From NCBI GenBank assembly GCA_030077755.1, contig JAQJZZ010000012.1, positions 1,736,001-1,800,000 of the forward strand: a stretch of DNA of 64,000 bases, given 5' to 3'. Source of the stretch: Filosporella fistucella (taxonomy: Eukaryota > Ascomycota > Leotiomycetes > Helotiales). The position numbers and the translations under genes are program-made. Positions 1 through 11,219 of the stretch are shown here, piece after piece (position 1 is the first letter of the stretch; every line of letters starts with the position of its first letter). Below the pieces are notes generated by a model. It was given only the letters and a program-made list of their open reading frames with translations. It did not search any database and was not told the DNA's origin.

Positions 1-619
1 AAATATTTCATATGATTGTCTCTAACTGAATCAGACGACCGTCAACCTAAAAAAGGTAGAATTGCCAGTTAAACAGATAGTTTCTGGAAAAATTGTGAAG
101 CCAAGTGGGACACTGCTCAATCCGAAGAGCTTAGATTACTATTACCAATTTGCAAAGGTAGAAGAGCTGGTTGATTCCAAGAGCAAGCTTTAGATCGTCG
201 AACTTAGGAGATATATGTAAACTTATCATGTTGATGTAGGCGAGATGTGCCAGAGCGGCTTCAATGGGACATCTTTTGCTTTTGAACTTAGACAGGCCTC
301 TGAGATAAAACTCCTCCATTGCTGGTGGAATTCTGATATGGAAAGAGATGCTGGCACTTGCAGTTGACGTATATTTGTCTCATGAATAGTATAGTAGAGA
401 GCCAGCCTATTGGTTCCTTTTAAGTATTTTGCTTTGATAATAGTACAATTCCTCGAACGTTAGAGCTTGCAAACAATAACGCCTGAACTTGGAGAGCTCC
501 AAAATTTGGTCCTTCCAACTTATATACCGGCTTTGAACCTCGCTATCTTCCCCGGGAATGATTCCTGCTGATATGAGGGACGACCCTCACCCCGAACGTG
601 TACTTGGGCAGTTGGGATA
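1..619. other. Intergenic, no supported gene
   Basis: I see no convincing coding region. The longest open stretch is a 62-codon frame on the minus strand (131-319) with no recognisable motif and no neighbouring exon, so I do not call it. The stretch probably holds the 3' flank of the gene ending at 620. Confidence 0.5.
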
Positions 620-1144
620 TTATGAAGCATCGTCCTCAAACTTCCCCCCTTTCATCCCATATCTCCAACCCATATAGCCTGCGGTCCCAGCTACACTCCC
701 CAAAGCTATCCCGCCAACGGCACCTCTCCATCCCAATCCCTTGCCTTTGATAGCAACTCCTAAGGCGCCAGCAGCCATTCCCGCATATGTCCAATCATCA
801 CATTCAACCTGTCCCTTGTTTACCAACAACCTCCAACTCCTATCTTTCCACTCAATTTCCTCTCTACCCCACATTCGCGCTGGGAGAGCTATGCATAGCA
901 GACCAGTTGCAACGACAGCGCCCGTGCCCGCTGATCGCAGCAGGGCGGTTGTGAATGTCGATGTTGGTATCTTTGGTTTGAGGAGCCCGACACGTGGACT
1001 TCGAAGGAACTCTAGTGTTGGCACAATTGGCAAGGCGACTATAGCGCCTGTTGTCACTGCACGCGTAAGGACATGGGCTGTTAGAATTGAATGCGCGTAG
1101 GACTGATCTTCGGCATAGGGGGCCAGAGGCCAGTATCGAGACAT
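620..1144 (-). CDS. Small glycine-rich multi-pass membrane protein
   Basis: A single-exon gene of 174 residues. I chose the start at 1144 (MSRYWPLAPYAED) because the 26 extra upstream residues of the open frame look like leader sequence. Two hydrophobic stretches lie near residues 25-45 and 65-90. The C-terminal third has alternating glycines (GALGVAIKGKGLGWRGAVGG and what follows), like the glycine-zipper helices of the Tim17/Tim22 or NDUFA11-type membrane-protein superfamily. A mitochondrial inner-membrane role or membership of a fungal domain-of-unknown-function family is possible but is inference. There is no signal peptide of secretory type. The gene reads away from the transposon at 1780 with about 630 bp of upstream DNA. 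Confidence 0.6.
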   Translation of the reverse strand: MSRYWPLAPYAEDQSYAHSILTAHVLTRAVTTGAIVALPIVPTLEFLRSPRVGLLKPKIPTSTFTTALLRSAGTGAVVATGLLCIALPARMWGREEIEWKDRSWRLLVNKGQVECDDWTYAGMAAGALGVAIKGKGLGWRGAVGGIALGSVAGTAGYMGWRYGMKGGKFEDDAS

Positions 1145-1776
1145 GATGAATGTTACACAGCAGAATTGGATGGAAGAGGTTGTATTCTGCGATGTTAGCA
1201 ATCGGTGTAAATTGTATAGCAATCAGGAGTTGGCATGAGGTGTGCTGGGAGATTTAAACTCCAATCTGTGGCTGTCGTAGTTGGGTTCCTCGCGCGAATA
1301 ATCGGGTGGAGGTAAAGAATCGCCCGCGTCCCGACCCATGGATAGAGGCGGAACTCCACGACAATTTGGATACACTTTTCGTCAGGCAGGCAAAGAATCG
1401 TCTCCAGCTGTTATAGGTTCAACATAACAAGTAGTTGGACCGAGAGAGAGAGAATGGATCTGGACCTTCGCTCGGCTGAGATCTAGCGCGCTGGAGTTAA
1501 TAGCGGGGCTCATGTTGTATTTACAGACGAATGCGAATGCGAAGCGGGATTTTGTATCAGTGAACCATGCCAGAACTTATTGCTTTGCAGAACCGAATGA
1601 TCATTAGATGCAGCTATTTCAAATCTGTATCTGATTCGAAGCTTATGTTTGATGAGTCTAATCAGAGCCCATCAAACACTAAGTTATAGCTTCCACACCT
1701 CTCACTAGGTATCATGCTAGAATCATGCCAGCGCCTGAGCTTCATTCCCATCTCCCACCCCAAATTCGCTCGATCT
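1145..1776. other. Intergenic, upstream of the small membrane protein gene
   Basis: Presumed promoter of the minus-strand gene starting at 1144. It contains a short GA microsatellite near 1441-1453. I see no gene. The Tc1-like transposon begins at its far end. Confidence 0.5.
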
Positions 1777-1779
1777 TTA

Positions 1780-1807
1780 CGAGCCATATGGCGTAAGTCC
1801 GTGCGCT
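1780..1807 (+). repeat. Left terminal inverted repeat of the Tc1-like element
   Basis: Begins CGAGCCATATGGCGTAAG and is the exact reverse complement of 3037-3064. The match extends one base further if the target A is counted. The CCATATGG core is itself a palindrome. Confidence 0.9.
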
Positions 1808-1817
1808 ACAGCGTATT

Positions 1818-2987
1818 TTGCCCACTACAAAATTGAACTTTAGCGATTCTAACCCACCAAAACCACCTAAAAAAATGCCTCTATCTACCCCTCCACCTCC
1901 ACTCGATTTTGTCCACCTCCCAGGCTACGAAGTGCCTACAAAGCATAAAGAAGCAATTAGACAGCTCCACTGGTTCGGCAAAGTGTCTAGAATAGATTTG
2001 CAGCACCGCTATCACCTCCCAGAGTCTACAATCCGCAAGATCCTATCCTACGAGGCTCCTGAGCGCAAGCGAGAGGGCCGCAAAGGACGCCCTGAGCACC
2101 TCACAGATCGACAAATAGATGTTATAATCGAATATTGTTCTGAGCATTGGGAGACACGTATCCTCGACTACGCTGCCGTATGTAGAGAGCTTAAACTCGA
2201 CGTAGCACCATCGACGCTATAAAAGCGGTTCCATCAAAGAGGCTATTATCGCTATGTCGCTTGCCAGAAACCCTACCTCACTGCCACCCAAGTTCTAGCT
2301 CGACTACTCTGGGCATACGCACACCTATTCTGGCATTTAGAATGGCTAAAGGTGCTCTGGTCTGACGAGGTCACTTTTCTTATTGGAGGCAAATCTGCGA
2401 AGCAGAGAGTTACTCGCAAACGCGGCGAGCGGTGCCATCCTACGTGTATTCAGCACCAGTTCCACCGTGGCCATACTACACCTGTTAATGCGTGGGGAGC
2501 AATTGGATATGGCTATAAGAGCCCTCTCTACTTTATCCATGGATCTGGTAAGACAGGCGCCTTTATTCAGACCGACTATTTGTCTCAAATCCTAGAAAAG
2601 CTACCTCCTTTGCTCGAAGCTTTTGCGCTAATTACCCACCAACTCAAGCCGTCGGCGGAGCCTTTATTTATGGAAGATGGTAACTCTGCACATGGGCATA
2701 GGTCTATAAGGAATTGCTGCGCTCGTTTCCGGACTGCGCACGGAATTATACTGATGCCACACCCTTCTACGAGCCCTGATATGAATCCAATTAAGAAGGT
2801 TTGGCGTAGAATGAAGCAGTCGCTTCATAGGCGCAGACACCAGCCTACTACGGTTGCTGAGATGGAAGCCGCAATACTCGAGGAATGGGAAAAAGTGCCA
2901 CAAGAATGGATTAATCAATTGATTTTAAAGCAAGAGCATTGGGTCCAGGTATTATTAGACCGTCAGGGCTGGTCTACCCCTAATTAA
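1818..2987 (+). pseudogene. Tc1/mariner (DDE_3-like) transposase, one nonsense codon and a catalytic-site change
   Basis: Reads in one frame of 390 codons except for TAA at 2220-2222. An alternative start is the methionine codon at 1875. The N-terminal part has helix-turn-helix-like sequence (RQLHWFGKVSRIDLQHRYHL), then the DDE core: LWSDEVTF (first Asp), MEDGNSAHGH (second Asp) and SPDMNPIKKVW, where family members normally have NPIE. So the third acidic residue is Lys. The stop sits where CAA would give Gln (CpA to TpA). The Lys codon follows a T, as a TpG to TpA change would leave. Both fit RIP-type mutation. It probably cannot catalyse transposition itself but could be moved by a relative, since its ends are intact. 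Confidence 0.85.
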
Positions 2988-3036
2988 ATATACTCTATAT
3001 ACTTCATTTTGGTGATTCTAAGCCTAAGGTGCCTGA

Positions 3037-3064
3037 AGCGCACGGACTTACGCCATATGGCTCG
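3037..3064 (-). repeat. Right terminal inverted repeat of the Tc1-like element
   Basis: Exact reverse complement of 1780-1807, followed by TTA at 3065-3067, which matches the TTA before the left end. Confidence 0.9.
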
Positions 3065-3225
3065 TTACCACCATCATGGTACGATTTGGCTGAGCTCTTA
3101 GTGTCCTCGGCCCCATATGTGCCACACAAATCGTGAATACTATTTGTTCCGCAATCTCATGATATTCGCCATGCAATGCATTCCTCCGCTCTCCACCAGA
3201 ACGCCAGTGCTATCATAAACCTCAA

Positions 3226-5152
3226 TCAATCATCATCGCTGCTTAAGTCCATCAGACTGCTCCCCTCTACACCAACACCAATGCCACTGCTCATCCTTGG
3301 TCTATATCTCTCGGTCCCTCGCTTTGATTTCTCCATCTTTCTCTGCATCATGAACTTCTCAGCATCGGCTTTCTTTCTTGACAATGCGTCGTCTATCCTG
3401 TGGTCGAATTCTTGCTCGGATTGACCGTTGTTTTCACCATTGGCTGTCTCTTCAAGCGCTTTATTCAGCAACTCCGTGGCAATAGCGTCCTGAGGAGCTA
3501 TTGCCAACGCTTCATGAAATACTTGAACTGCTTCAAACGGCAATCGTTGTTCCATAAGAACCAATCCCTTCGCACAAAATATGGATGGATCTTTACCACC
3601 CTGTCTCAGCACTTCCTCGAACTCGAAAAGTGCTAAATCCCATCTTTGCAGCCTTCGGTATGCATGACCTAGGTTCGCTCGGGTGGAGATCCAGGCTGAC
3701 GAGTCACTGTCAATCTCATCGGCAATCTGTAATGCTTTCCTGAACATCTGAACGGCATCGTCGAGACGATTCTGATGGTAAAATACGACACCCATTTCGT
3801 TGAGAAGGAGCGGATCTGTTTTGCAGAGACCATATGCAGTCTTGAGGAATTCGTCTGCAAGAGTCATGTTGTTCAGCATATGATTTTGCATTCCAAGGAA
3901 AAGTTGTGGAAGATGTGTTCCCATGAAAAGACGAGCGGCTGTAGAATATGCTGAGATTGCCTGGTCATGTTCACCCTCTGCCGCGAAAGTATGTGCAAAT
4001 CCAATCCAAGCAGGGCCAAAGTGTGGATCCATCATACTCGCTTTACTGAAATATCGTCGAGCTTCTGCCACTTTGTTGATGACAAGATAATATACGCCAA
4101 CTGCCAACCATGTGCATGGTTCTTCGGGATGGTTATCGGCAAGGTCGTGGGAGATCAGGAAAAGCGCATTCTTTAATTGAAGTTCATATAGGCATGCGAG
4201 GTGAAGTGGGTATATGCTGAAGTTGTATTTATCTTTCTCCAAAATGGAATTGGTAATGGTCAAAGCGTCTTTAAATCTACATTGGGTGAACAGAAGATCT
4301 GCCTTCGAAAGCAGAAGATCTGGGTTCTCGCCGAGGTTGTAGTGTGTTGAGAGTTCTTCTGTTGCTCTTTTGAAAGCGGCTGGATTTTTGTATTTTGATA
4401 ATCGAGTCGTGTAGAGCATCTTCGTAAACTCCGCTGCCAACTGCGAGGATGAAGCATCATCAGGAATTGTGATAGCGTCAAAGTCCAAGGAGCCCAGAAA
4501 TTCCCACTCTTCGTCCGGCGACATCAAACAGTTTTTCATGAGCTGCTCGAAGGCCTCAAAGCACTGAACATCTATCCGAACAGCATCTTTGTAGCATTCC
4601 TTTGCTCTGTCGAAAGCATTTTGTTTCGCGTAACATAATCCTCTCAGGAAGCACATTGCAGCTTCGAATCTAATATTTGTCGCCTCATCCTGCGCAACAT
4701 CATCCCTCTTGTCATGTCTGTCCAACCGTGAGGTTGCTTTAGATCCCGTTCTGCCATGTCCAGTGGTATGCTGCAACTTCCGTCTGCTATTGCTGGACGT
4801 TGTAATCAGGTGTGTAGGATTCTTTTCGCCAAGTACGCCGAGGGCTTCTTCGAATCGATTTTGTTTGATCAAGCAGTGGCCTGCAAGATATCGACAAGAG
4901 GGGTTTCGTGCGATCAGGTCTTGTTTCGAAAGGAAGCTCTGGGCTCTTGTGTAATTCCCCGTAGAGAAATGGACTTGTGCAAGCCAGAATGCGTCCTTGT
5001 CGTTTCCTGGTGCAAATCAGTTCCAGTGCTGGCCCATGGTAGGAGACATATATACCAGTCAACGCCAATAATTTGTCTCCAATGAAGATTGCAGAATCAT
5101 ATTGGTGTTTATTTAGGGCATCCTGTCGCCAATCCCTCAAGAACTTCTCCAT
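3226..5152 (-). CDS. CDC16/cut9: Anaphase-promoting complex TPR subunit Cdc16/Cut9 (APC6)
   Basis: Two exons: 5152-5056 and 5006-3226, with a 49-nt intron 5055-5007 (GTATAT...CAG). The product is 625 residues. It starts MEKFLRDWRQDALNKHQYDS and continues across the junction as LLALTGNDKDAFWLAQ, which is characteristic of the Cut9/Cdc16 family. Tandem TPR repeats fill the protein (for example around CTWLAVGVYYLVINKVAEARRY and ALFEFEEVLRQGGKDPSIFCAK), followed by a charged tail ending DLSSDDD. The protein is a scaffold subunit of the APC/C ubiquitin ligase, which triggers anaphase and mitotic exit in the nucleus. A low-complexity basic/Ser linker near residues 95-125 is typical of fungal versions. 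It is divergent from the Yju2 gene with 408 bp between starts. Confidence 0.93.
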
Positions 5153-5560
5153 GATCGAGCTTGGAGCGCAGATGTATCACTCATAAAGGCATCAGTCGCA
5201 AAGAAGATCGGGCGGTTGGTGCATTTACTGCAGTGTGGAGAGGCTTTTTTGACGTTCTTGTGAAATTTGTTTGTAGGAAGGCGCGTCGAGGGGAATTTGG
5301 GGGACGCGGCTGAGGTACCTATTGCATAAATGCATAAATTTGGGGTACAAGCTAGCGCCACGTGCACAAAATATGGTGGTGCATCACGATAAGGCAGAAC
5401 CTCGATATCAGTTCCAACATCATCACACAACTTCTTTCGATTCACAGGTCGTTCCCTCAAATTCGCTTTCTGGTTTCTGAGGCAGGAGAGATACTTCATC
5501 AACACAAACTCTCGACTCGTCTCAGGCTTATATGCACTCGACCTTTACACCTAGCCCACT
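5153..5560. promoter_or_regulatory. Bidirectional intergenic region, Cdc16 / Yju2
   Basis: 408 bp separate the two divergent start codons, so both promoters must lie here. Only incidental short frames occur inside it. I cannot name a specific factor site. Confidence 0.55.
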
Positions 5561-6370
5561 ATGTCTGAACGAAAGGTTCTCTCGAAATACTACCCTCCGG
5601 ACTTTGATCCCTCCAAGATCGTACGGTCGCGCGCGCCGAAACAGGCTGGACCCAAAGTTCAAACTGTTAGATTGATGGCCCCTTTTCCCATGAAATGTAC
5701 AGCCTGCGGAGAATACATCTATAAAGGACGCAAATTCAATGCACGGAAAGAAACAACCGAGGAAAAATACTACTCGATTCCCATCTACCGTTTCTACATA
5801 CGATGCACACGATGTTCTGGAGAAATCACATTCAAGACAGATCCGAAGAATATGGACTACGAATGTGAAAGAGGGGCAAAGAGGAATACGGAACCATGGC
5901 GCATGAATGGCGGGGGAAAACAGGAAAGCGACGAGGAGAGGCTAGATCGCCTGGAGAGGGAAGAAGAAGAGAAGAATGCTATGCAGGAGCTTGAGACTAA
6001 GACTCTCGATGCCAAGAGAGAAATGGCAGTCGCAGATGCTTTGGATGAAATTCGAACTCGAAATGCTAGGAACGAGCGCATGGGCAAGGATGGTGTAGAG
6101 GTTACCGTTGCCAGGGAGAGTATCGATGAAGAGAGAAAAAGGCAAGACCAAGAGGACGAAGATGCTGCACGGAGGGCATTCATGAGGAGGCAAGAAGCTT
6201 TGGAAGAGATAATTGAGGACGATGTCGATGATGCTGGAGAAGGTCATGCGCCACCGATTACCAAAGAAGCCGCCTTGGAGATGCCTCCACCTAGCTTCAA
6301 GCGAGTTGTTAAGAAGAAGAAAGATTATGCAGCTGCATTGGGCATAAAGAAGAAGCCGTCTTTGGTTTGA
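5561..6370 (+). CDS. YJU2/cwf16: Pre-mRNA splicing factor Yju2/Cwf16 (CCDC94 family)
   Basis: An intronless gene of 269 residues. The start MSERKVLSKYYPPDFDPSKI is the conserved N-terminus of the family. Two CxxC pairs (CTAC near residue 46 and CTRC near 83) form the zinc-binding fold, with GEYIYKGRKFNARKE and FRFYIRCTRC-type family motifs between and around them. ITFKTDPKNMDYECERGA matches the conserved segment that docks on the branch helix. The second half is charged coiled coil (EREEEEKNAMQELETK) ending in a lysine-rich tail. In yeast and human the protein joins the Prp19-associated spliceosome and promotes the first step of splicing. It is divergent from Cdc16. Confidence 0.95.
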   Translation: MSERKVLSKYYPPDFDPSKIVRSRAPKQAGPKVQTVRLMAPFPMKCTACGEYIYKGRKFNARKETTEEKYYSIPIYRFYIRCTRCSGEITFKTDPKNMDYECERGAKRNTEPWRMNGGGKQESDEERLDRLEREEEEKNAMQELETKTLDAKREMAVADALDEIRTRNARNERMGKDGVEVTVARESIDEERKRQDQEDEDAARRAFMRRQEALEEIIEDDVDDAGEGHAPPITKEAALEMPPPSFKRVVKKKKDYAAALGIKKKPSLV

Positions 6371-6878
6371 GTCCGAAAATTGAGGTATATGGCGTTGGGG
6401 GTATTGGAAGCATCCTGGGTGGCTATAATAAATGCATGGAATATTTCCGAACACTTATGCAAAGTGAGTTTGGTGATTAGGTTTCATTGGAGTGAAGCCT
6501 TGGCTGATCAATACATATACATCTCTTTGAACCGGACTCTCCAACGTCGAAACAGGATCTATTTACACTTCTGCTTTGTGTTGACTTCTCGTAATCCTCT
6601 TCTCACTCGTCACCGGTTTCGTCCTGTCCCTTTTCTAAACCGTTGCAAGGCAAGACCGACTGAGATGGGAGCCTTCGGTATAGAGTAGTATGATCCCATT
6701 TCATACGATGAACTAAATCGATACCTATGATGTTTTTCATTTTAAGGGAATAAGATGTTGGTCTCACTTCATTGAAGGCACTTTGTGGCATTGCATTATC
6801 ATTTCTCCCTACTACCTGAACTATAAACTTTTGGGATATCACTTGGAGGTTGTCCAGCAGTTTCTTTACTCCAACACC
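6371..6878. other. Intergenic between convergent genes
   Basis: Holds the 3' ends of the Yju2 gene (+) and the FAD oxidase gene (-). No coding region is supported. Short open frames on both strands lack any recognisable motif. Confidence 0.55.
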
Positions 6879-8507
6879 TCAGGAGTTGACGGATTGAGGG
6901 TTCAAGAACAACTTCTTTGGATCATACTTGTCCTTGATCTTTGAAAGCTTGCGATAGTTGTCCAACCAGTACTCCTCGTGCGCCTCTCTAGGAGAAAGTG
7001 ACGGATCGGCGTAGTTGATATACATGCCGAGTGTTTCTCCATACGTACTCTTGATGGTGTCGACCCACCCATTCAAGAAGCTCTCAGCACCAGCTGGGTA
7101 TGGAATGTCATTGCTGACACGATCATACAACTCAAACTTCCAAAGTGCGTCGCGATGGGCGTATGAAGTGCTGTCATGATCGACCTTGGAGATAGCCGAG
7201 TTTGGACCTCCGTGAAGATCGATGATGCAGAACCAATCCTGTGTTTGTTAGTGTTATGAAGTTCTGCAGTGCATTGCAACCTACGCGTGTAATGGTATTA
7301 GCAGTGGTATACCAGTAATCTGTGAACTTGTCCAGTCCAGCGGGCGAGATTGTCTTGGTCATCATCGATTTAGAGAAGAAATTCTCGTGGATAACATAAT
7401 CGACTGGCATTGAAATATCCATGAAGGCCCATTTCTTGAGGGAGTCAATCCAGCCAGTCTCGACGATCGATTTGCCGATTGGAGTACCGGGAAGTTTAGC
7501 GATGATTGCATTGAAGACTGGGTCAAATGCAGCTCTCGTTCCTTGGTAAACTCCCCAGAATCTCACACCAGTAGCGGTGATGAAGAAGCGGGCGTTCATC
7601 TCAGCCGGATAATCTTTCGAAGCCGCATATGCTTGAATGACATCGAGAGCCTTGCGCGCCTCGGCTTTGGTCCAGTTGTAGGAGTATTCCCAGTTGACCA
7701 GCTGATCGACTGCTGGATATGTCTTGAACTTGTATTGTGTTACAATTCCGTATGAGGATCCAGCACCGCGAAGGGCCCAGAACAAGTCAGAGTTCTCAGT
7801 CTCGGAAGCAGTCACAACGCTACCGTCGGCGAGGACAACTTGTGCTTCCAACAGCATGTCAAGCGCAAGTCCCCAAGTGTGGGAAGCGTATCCGTAACCA
7901 CCATGGAGAACGTGACCTCCAACCCCAACACTGTGTTCATCAGCCAGTTGTGCCATGTTTCAAAGCAGGCTGCTTACCCAGGGCAAGTTCCATGACTGAA
8001 CGCTCTTTTGCCTTGTGCATATACCTATAGAATTGTTAGATGTTGTTTGGAAAGCTTAGAGGCTGAGAGTTTTAGACGTACCTGTTGTGCAATGTTTCCT
8101 AATCTGGCTCCAGGTTGAACAGACGCGACATGGGTGACAGGATCAACAGTTACATTGTACCAGTACTTCAAATCGATCATGAGATGACCATCCTCTCCTC
8201 CAAGACCATGAGAAGCATAGCTGTGGCCTCCAGATTTGGGATTGACCTTCAAACCATGATGAGCACCACATTTGACAGCAGCCTGCACTTGTGGGACAGT
8301 CAATGGAACAGCGACAGCTATAGGAGTGAATGGCAGGCGAAGGTTGAAAGGAAGAATTGAGGTGGTGAAGTTCGAAGTGCCTGGAGCATTTTGGGGAACT
8401 CCAGCGGCTGTGAGGCAGTCTAAAATATTTCCATGTTTCTTGTTCACTGCAGCAGCGTGCGCTAGAACTGGAGCGAGGGCAGCCCAGGCGAGAAATGAGG
8501 TACGCAT
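6879..8507 (-). CDS. Secreted bicovalent FAD-linked oxidase (glucooligosaccharide-oxidase/berberine-bridge type)
   Basis: Four exons by splice and frame logic: 8507-8082, 8024-7978, 7930-7285 and 7238-6879, with introns of 57, 47 and 46 nt. The product is 492 residues. Residues 1-19 form a signal peptide (MRTSFLAWAALAPVLAHA). The FAD-binding PCMH fold carries GGHSY with His95, and exon 2 supplies Cys156 in HGTCPGVGVGGH. Together they match the 8-alpha-histidyl/6-S-cysteinyl bicovalent FAD attachment of this family. The C-terminus has the BBE element (NYADPSLSPREAHEEYWLDN, then KYDPKKLFLNPQSV). Relatives oxidise the reducing end of sugars to lactones, or oxidise alkaloid-like substrates, releasing peroxide; the substrate is not readable here. 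It is divergent from the lactonase-like gene at 9686. Confidence 0.9.
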
Positions 8508-9685
8508 GATAGCTCAGTTATGAAGTGAATGCTGAGATGCTGTGTCAGTCAATTGTGTGAATTTGTGTCTGACCTACTTATACACCTTGAGTGCATGCCC
8601 CAGCACGCATCAGCAACCCTCCACATTTGGACATGTCCGGACCTCATTCTCGTTTACCGTCTGACGTGTAGACAATGTCCGGTACAGCTGAGTCTTGGCC
8701 TACCATTCAGGCTCAACACATGAGAATATAGTTCAAGAAGCAATCCCGCGGTGTGGTCGCATCTTACGAGGTTGAAATGTCATTGAGAAATTTCACAATA
8801 ATCATTCCGCATATGGAGAGCGGGGTGCTTATGCCTATAGAATTCGGGAACGAGAACAGGGCGGGGCGAGCTTTGTTTGATTGACTGAGTGCGGGGATAC
8901 AAGGTATCAACGTGCGGACGGTTCCACCGGGACAGATACAGACCCGAGAAGGAACGCGAAGGGACGCAAAAACATTTAATAATTTATTAAACCGGTTAAT
9001 CAATTGGCCATTCCGAAAAGCCTCATGGATTTTGACTGGACTGGGTCGGCAGGCCTCGGGTTTTGATTAATTTTCCATGAACTACAACCCTTGCCAATGC
9101 AAGAGCTGGTTCATCCCGCCGCTGACAAGCTGACATGCAGCGCCAATTTTAACAACAGGCTAAAGGGATCGTACAAACGAACGGGAATTCCGGATCCCAG
9201 GTTAATCCCATTCGATAATACTCTCTCATTTATGTACCGAGCCGTTGCATATTGTGCCTGGTTCCTGGCAGCTAAATGTTTCTCAATGGCACAGCTTTCA
9301 TCACACGATGGCTTGACAGAATCCTTCTAGTTGTGCAGGCTGATGAAATTTCTTGGATTGCTTCATTTCTGACGGGATACCCCGCTGTGTGAATACGACA
9401 GGCATTTAGGCATGCCGGAAGAATTATATTCATCCACCGCTCTTTCCGCTGACCCTCTTGGCCTTGGGACAGATTCGCGAGAGAGTTCAGGATAGAAAAG
9501 CGTTGGCTGCCCAAGATGTTTTTATTTTGGGCAGTGTGCAGTGAGCCATTCATTCAACTCGATAGTATTGAAGTGCAAGAAATGTAAGTATTATTCGCAG
9601 CTAATGATTCGAACCATTGGTGCTGTACTCACATCATTTGAAACATGCTGACCACCATATGGTAGAAACTTAAACTGTCGCCAGA
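8508..9685. promoter_or_regulatory. Long shared upstream region, FAD oxidase / lactonase-like gene
   Basis: 1,178 bp lie between the two divergent starts. Short frames (for example 8764-9003 and 9272-9553) have no recognisable product. I see no gene, so I treat the stretch as regulatory DNA for one or both neighbours. Confidence 0.45.
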
Positions 9686-10938
9686 ATGCGCACAAGTGTA
9701 CAGCTCATGAGCCTTGCGCTCTCATCACTTTCATTGGTTTCCAGCCAAAATTTGTACATCTCCCACTACAGTGGATTTGTTGCCAGCATAGCTTTGAGCA
9801 AGAGCCATGATGGTAACTATACTCTCACCCAAGGTGATACCCTGAACACTTGCGGTGGAAATCCAAAACTTCCTGCATGGATCACCTTGGATTCGAGCTG
9901 TAAAGATAGCAGAACTATTTACTGCACCGATGAGAATTGGGACCCTCCAGCAACTGGTGGCACTGCTCAAGCTTCACTTACAAGCATCTCTGCCCCAGTA
10001 GGAGGACCTCTCAAAGAGCTTGCAACTGTATTTACTCCCATCTCGGGTGTGCACAATACTCCCTATGGAGATGGATTTATCGCTGTGGCTCATTAGTAAG
10101 ATGACAACCTTCAAACTTCTTTCATGCGCTTATTTTCCTCAGCTCTGCTTCTGCAGTCACTACTTGGAAGCTACCACTGGTCAAAGGTGATCGCGCCCTC
10201 GCCACATACGGACCATACAACCTTACTGGACCACATCCAAATGCCGATAGACAGGAAGCTTCTCACCCACACGGTGTCCATGTTGACCCTACCGGGAAGT
10301 TCCTGATCGCTCCTGATCTCGGAAATGACTATGTCCATGTCTTCACCATAAATCCAACGTCAGGTGCTCTCAAGACCTGTGCTGGTCCAACTGTTGCACC
10401 AGGGAGTGGACCAAGACATGGCACTTTCAAGAAGTCAAAGAGTGGATCTACAGTGATGTACATTGGAAATGAACTTGGTGGAACCGTAACTGCTTTCAAA
10501 GTCAATTATGGACGTCGTACCGAATGTCCTACATTTGATTTCTTGCAAGGCATATCTTCATACCCAAACAACTCCACTGCACCAAAGGCAACTAAACTTG
10601 CTGAAGTTCACACATCTGGAGAATTCTTGTATGCCGCGAACCGAGTTGACAAGACATTCTCTGGCAATGACAGTCTGGCGACGATCGCTCTTGACTCCGA
10701 GGGCTTGATGACATATAAACAACAATCAAACTCTTATGGAACGTACCCGAGAACATTCCAAATCAACAAGGCTGGAACTCTAGTCGCAATCGGCGATCAA
10801 ACAACTGCCAATTTGGCCATCGTCAAGAGAGATACAGAGACTGGTCTGTTGGGACCGCTTCTGGCCTCGCTGAGAATCGGTGCGACTGGTCTCCCTGAGA
10901 ATGAGAACGGGCTTTCTGCCGTAATCTGGGACGAATAG
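9686..10938 (+). CDS. Secreted lactonase-like seven-bladed beta-propeller
   Basis: Two exons: 9686-10095 and 10143-10938, with a 47-nt intron (GTAAGA...CTCAG). The product is 401 residues. A signal peptide (MRTSVQLMSLALSSLSLVSS) is followed by NLYISHYSGFVASI, a typical first propeller strand. Exon 2 contains SHPHGVHVDPTGKFLIAPDL, SGPRHGTF, HTSGEFLYAANR and YPRTFQI, the repeated motifs of the Lactonase (6-phosphogluconolactonase / carboxy-muconate cyclase) family, in order. Extracellular family members hydrolyse or form lactones, often of aromatic catabolites or sugars. The real substrate is unknown. Divergence from a lactone-forming oxidase hints at a joint role, which is inference. Confidence 0.88.
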
Positions 10939-11219
10939 ATATGCAGTTATTGGGGATGTCAAAACCATTTCCTTCGATGGTGTTATAGCCTAGTCAAAAA
11001 TAATATGTATAAATTGGTGACGTCTTACTTTTTTGGTGACATTAGAAATTGCAGACATACGTCAAAATGAAGTCAATTGCGCTATTTGTGTTTAAGATAT
11101 TCGACTTTTTATGAAAGTTAACGCAGATCCGGATATACCCGATACAACGCGCACCAAATTCTTAACCCTACATTCCCAATATGCCCGAAGATTTCTGCCA
11201 GCAGACCATTATCGTTCTA

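Larger units (their letters stand above)
1780..3064 (+). mobile_element. Tc1/mariner-like DNA transposon, 1,285 bp, transposase broken
   Basis: The element is bounded by perfect 28-bp inverted repeats (1780-1807 and 3037-3064) and flanked on both sides by TTA (1777-1779 and 3065-3067), that is, the TA target typical of Tc1/mariner plus a matching T. It encodes one transposase frame on the plus strand, carrying a single stop codon. Identical ends and one open frame interrupted once point to a recent arrival. It lies between the 3' end of the Cdc16 gene and the upstream region of the small membrane protein gene, disrupting neither. Confidence 0.88.

Noticed and set aside
131..319. 62-codon minus-strand frame
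   Set aside because: Too short, with no motif, signal peptide or splice partners.
5857..6454. Long minus-strand frames opposite the Yju2 gene
   Set aside because: Serine/leucine-rich mirror of the charged coiled-coil codons of Yju2; no independent evidence.
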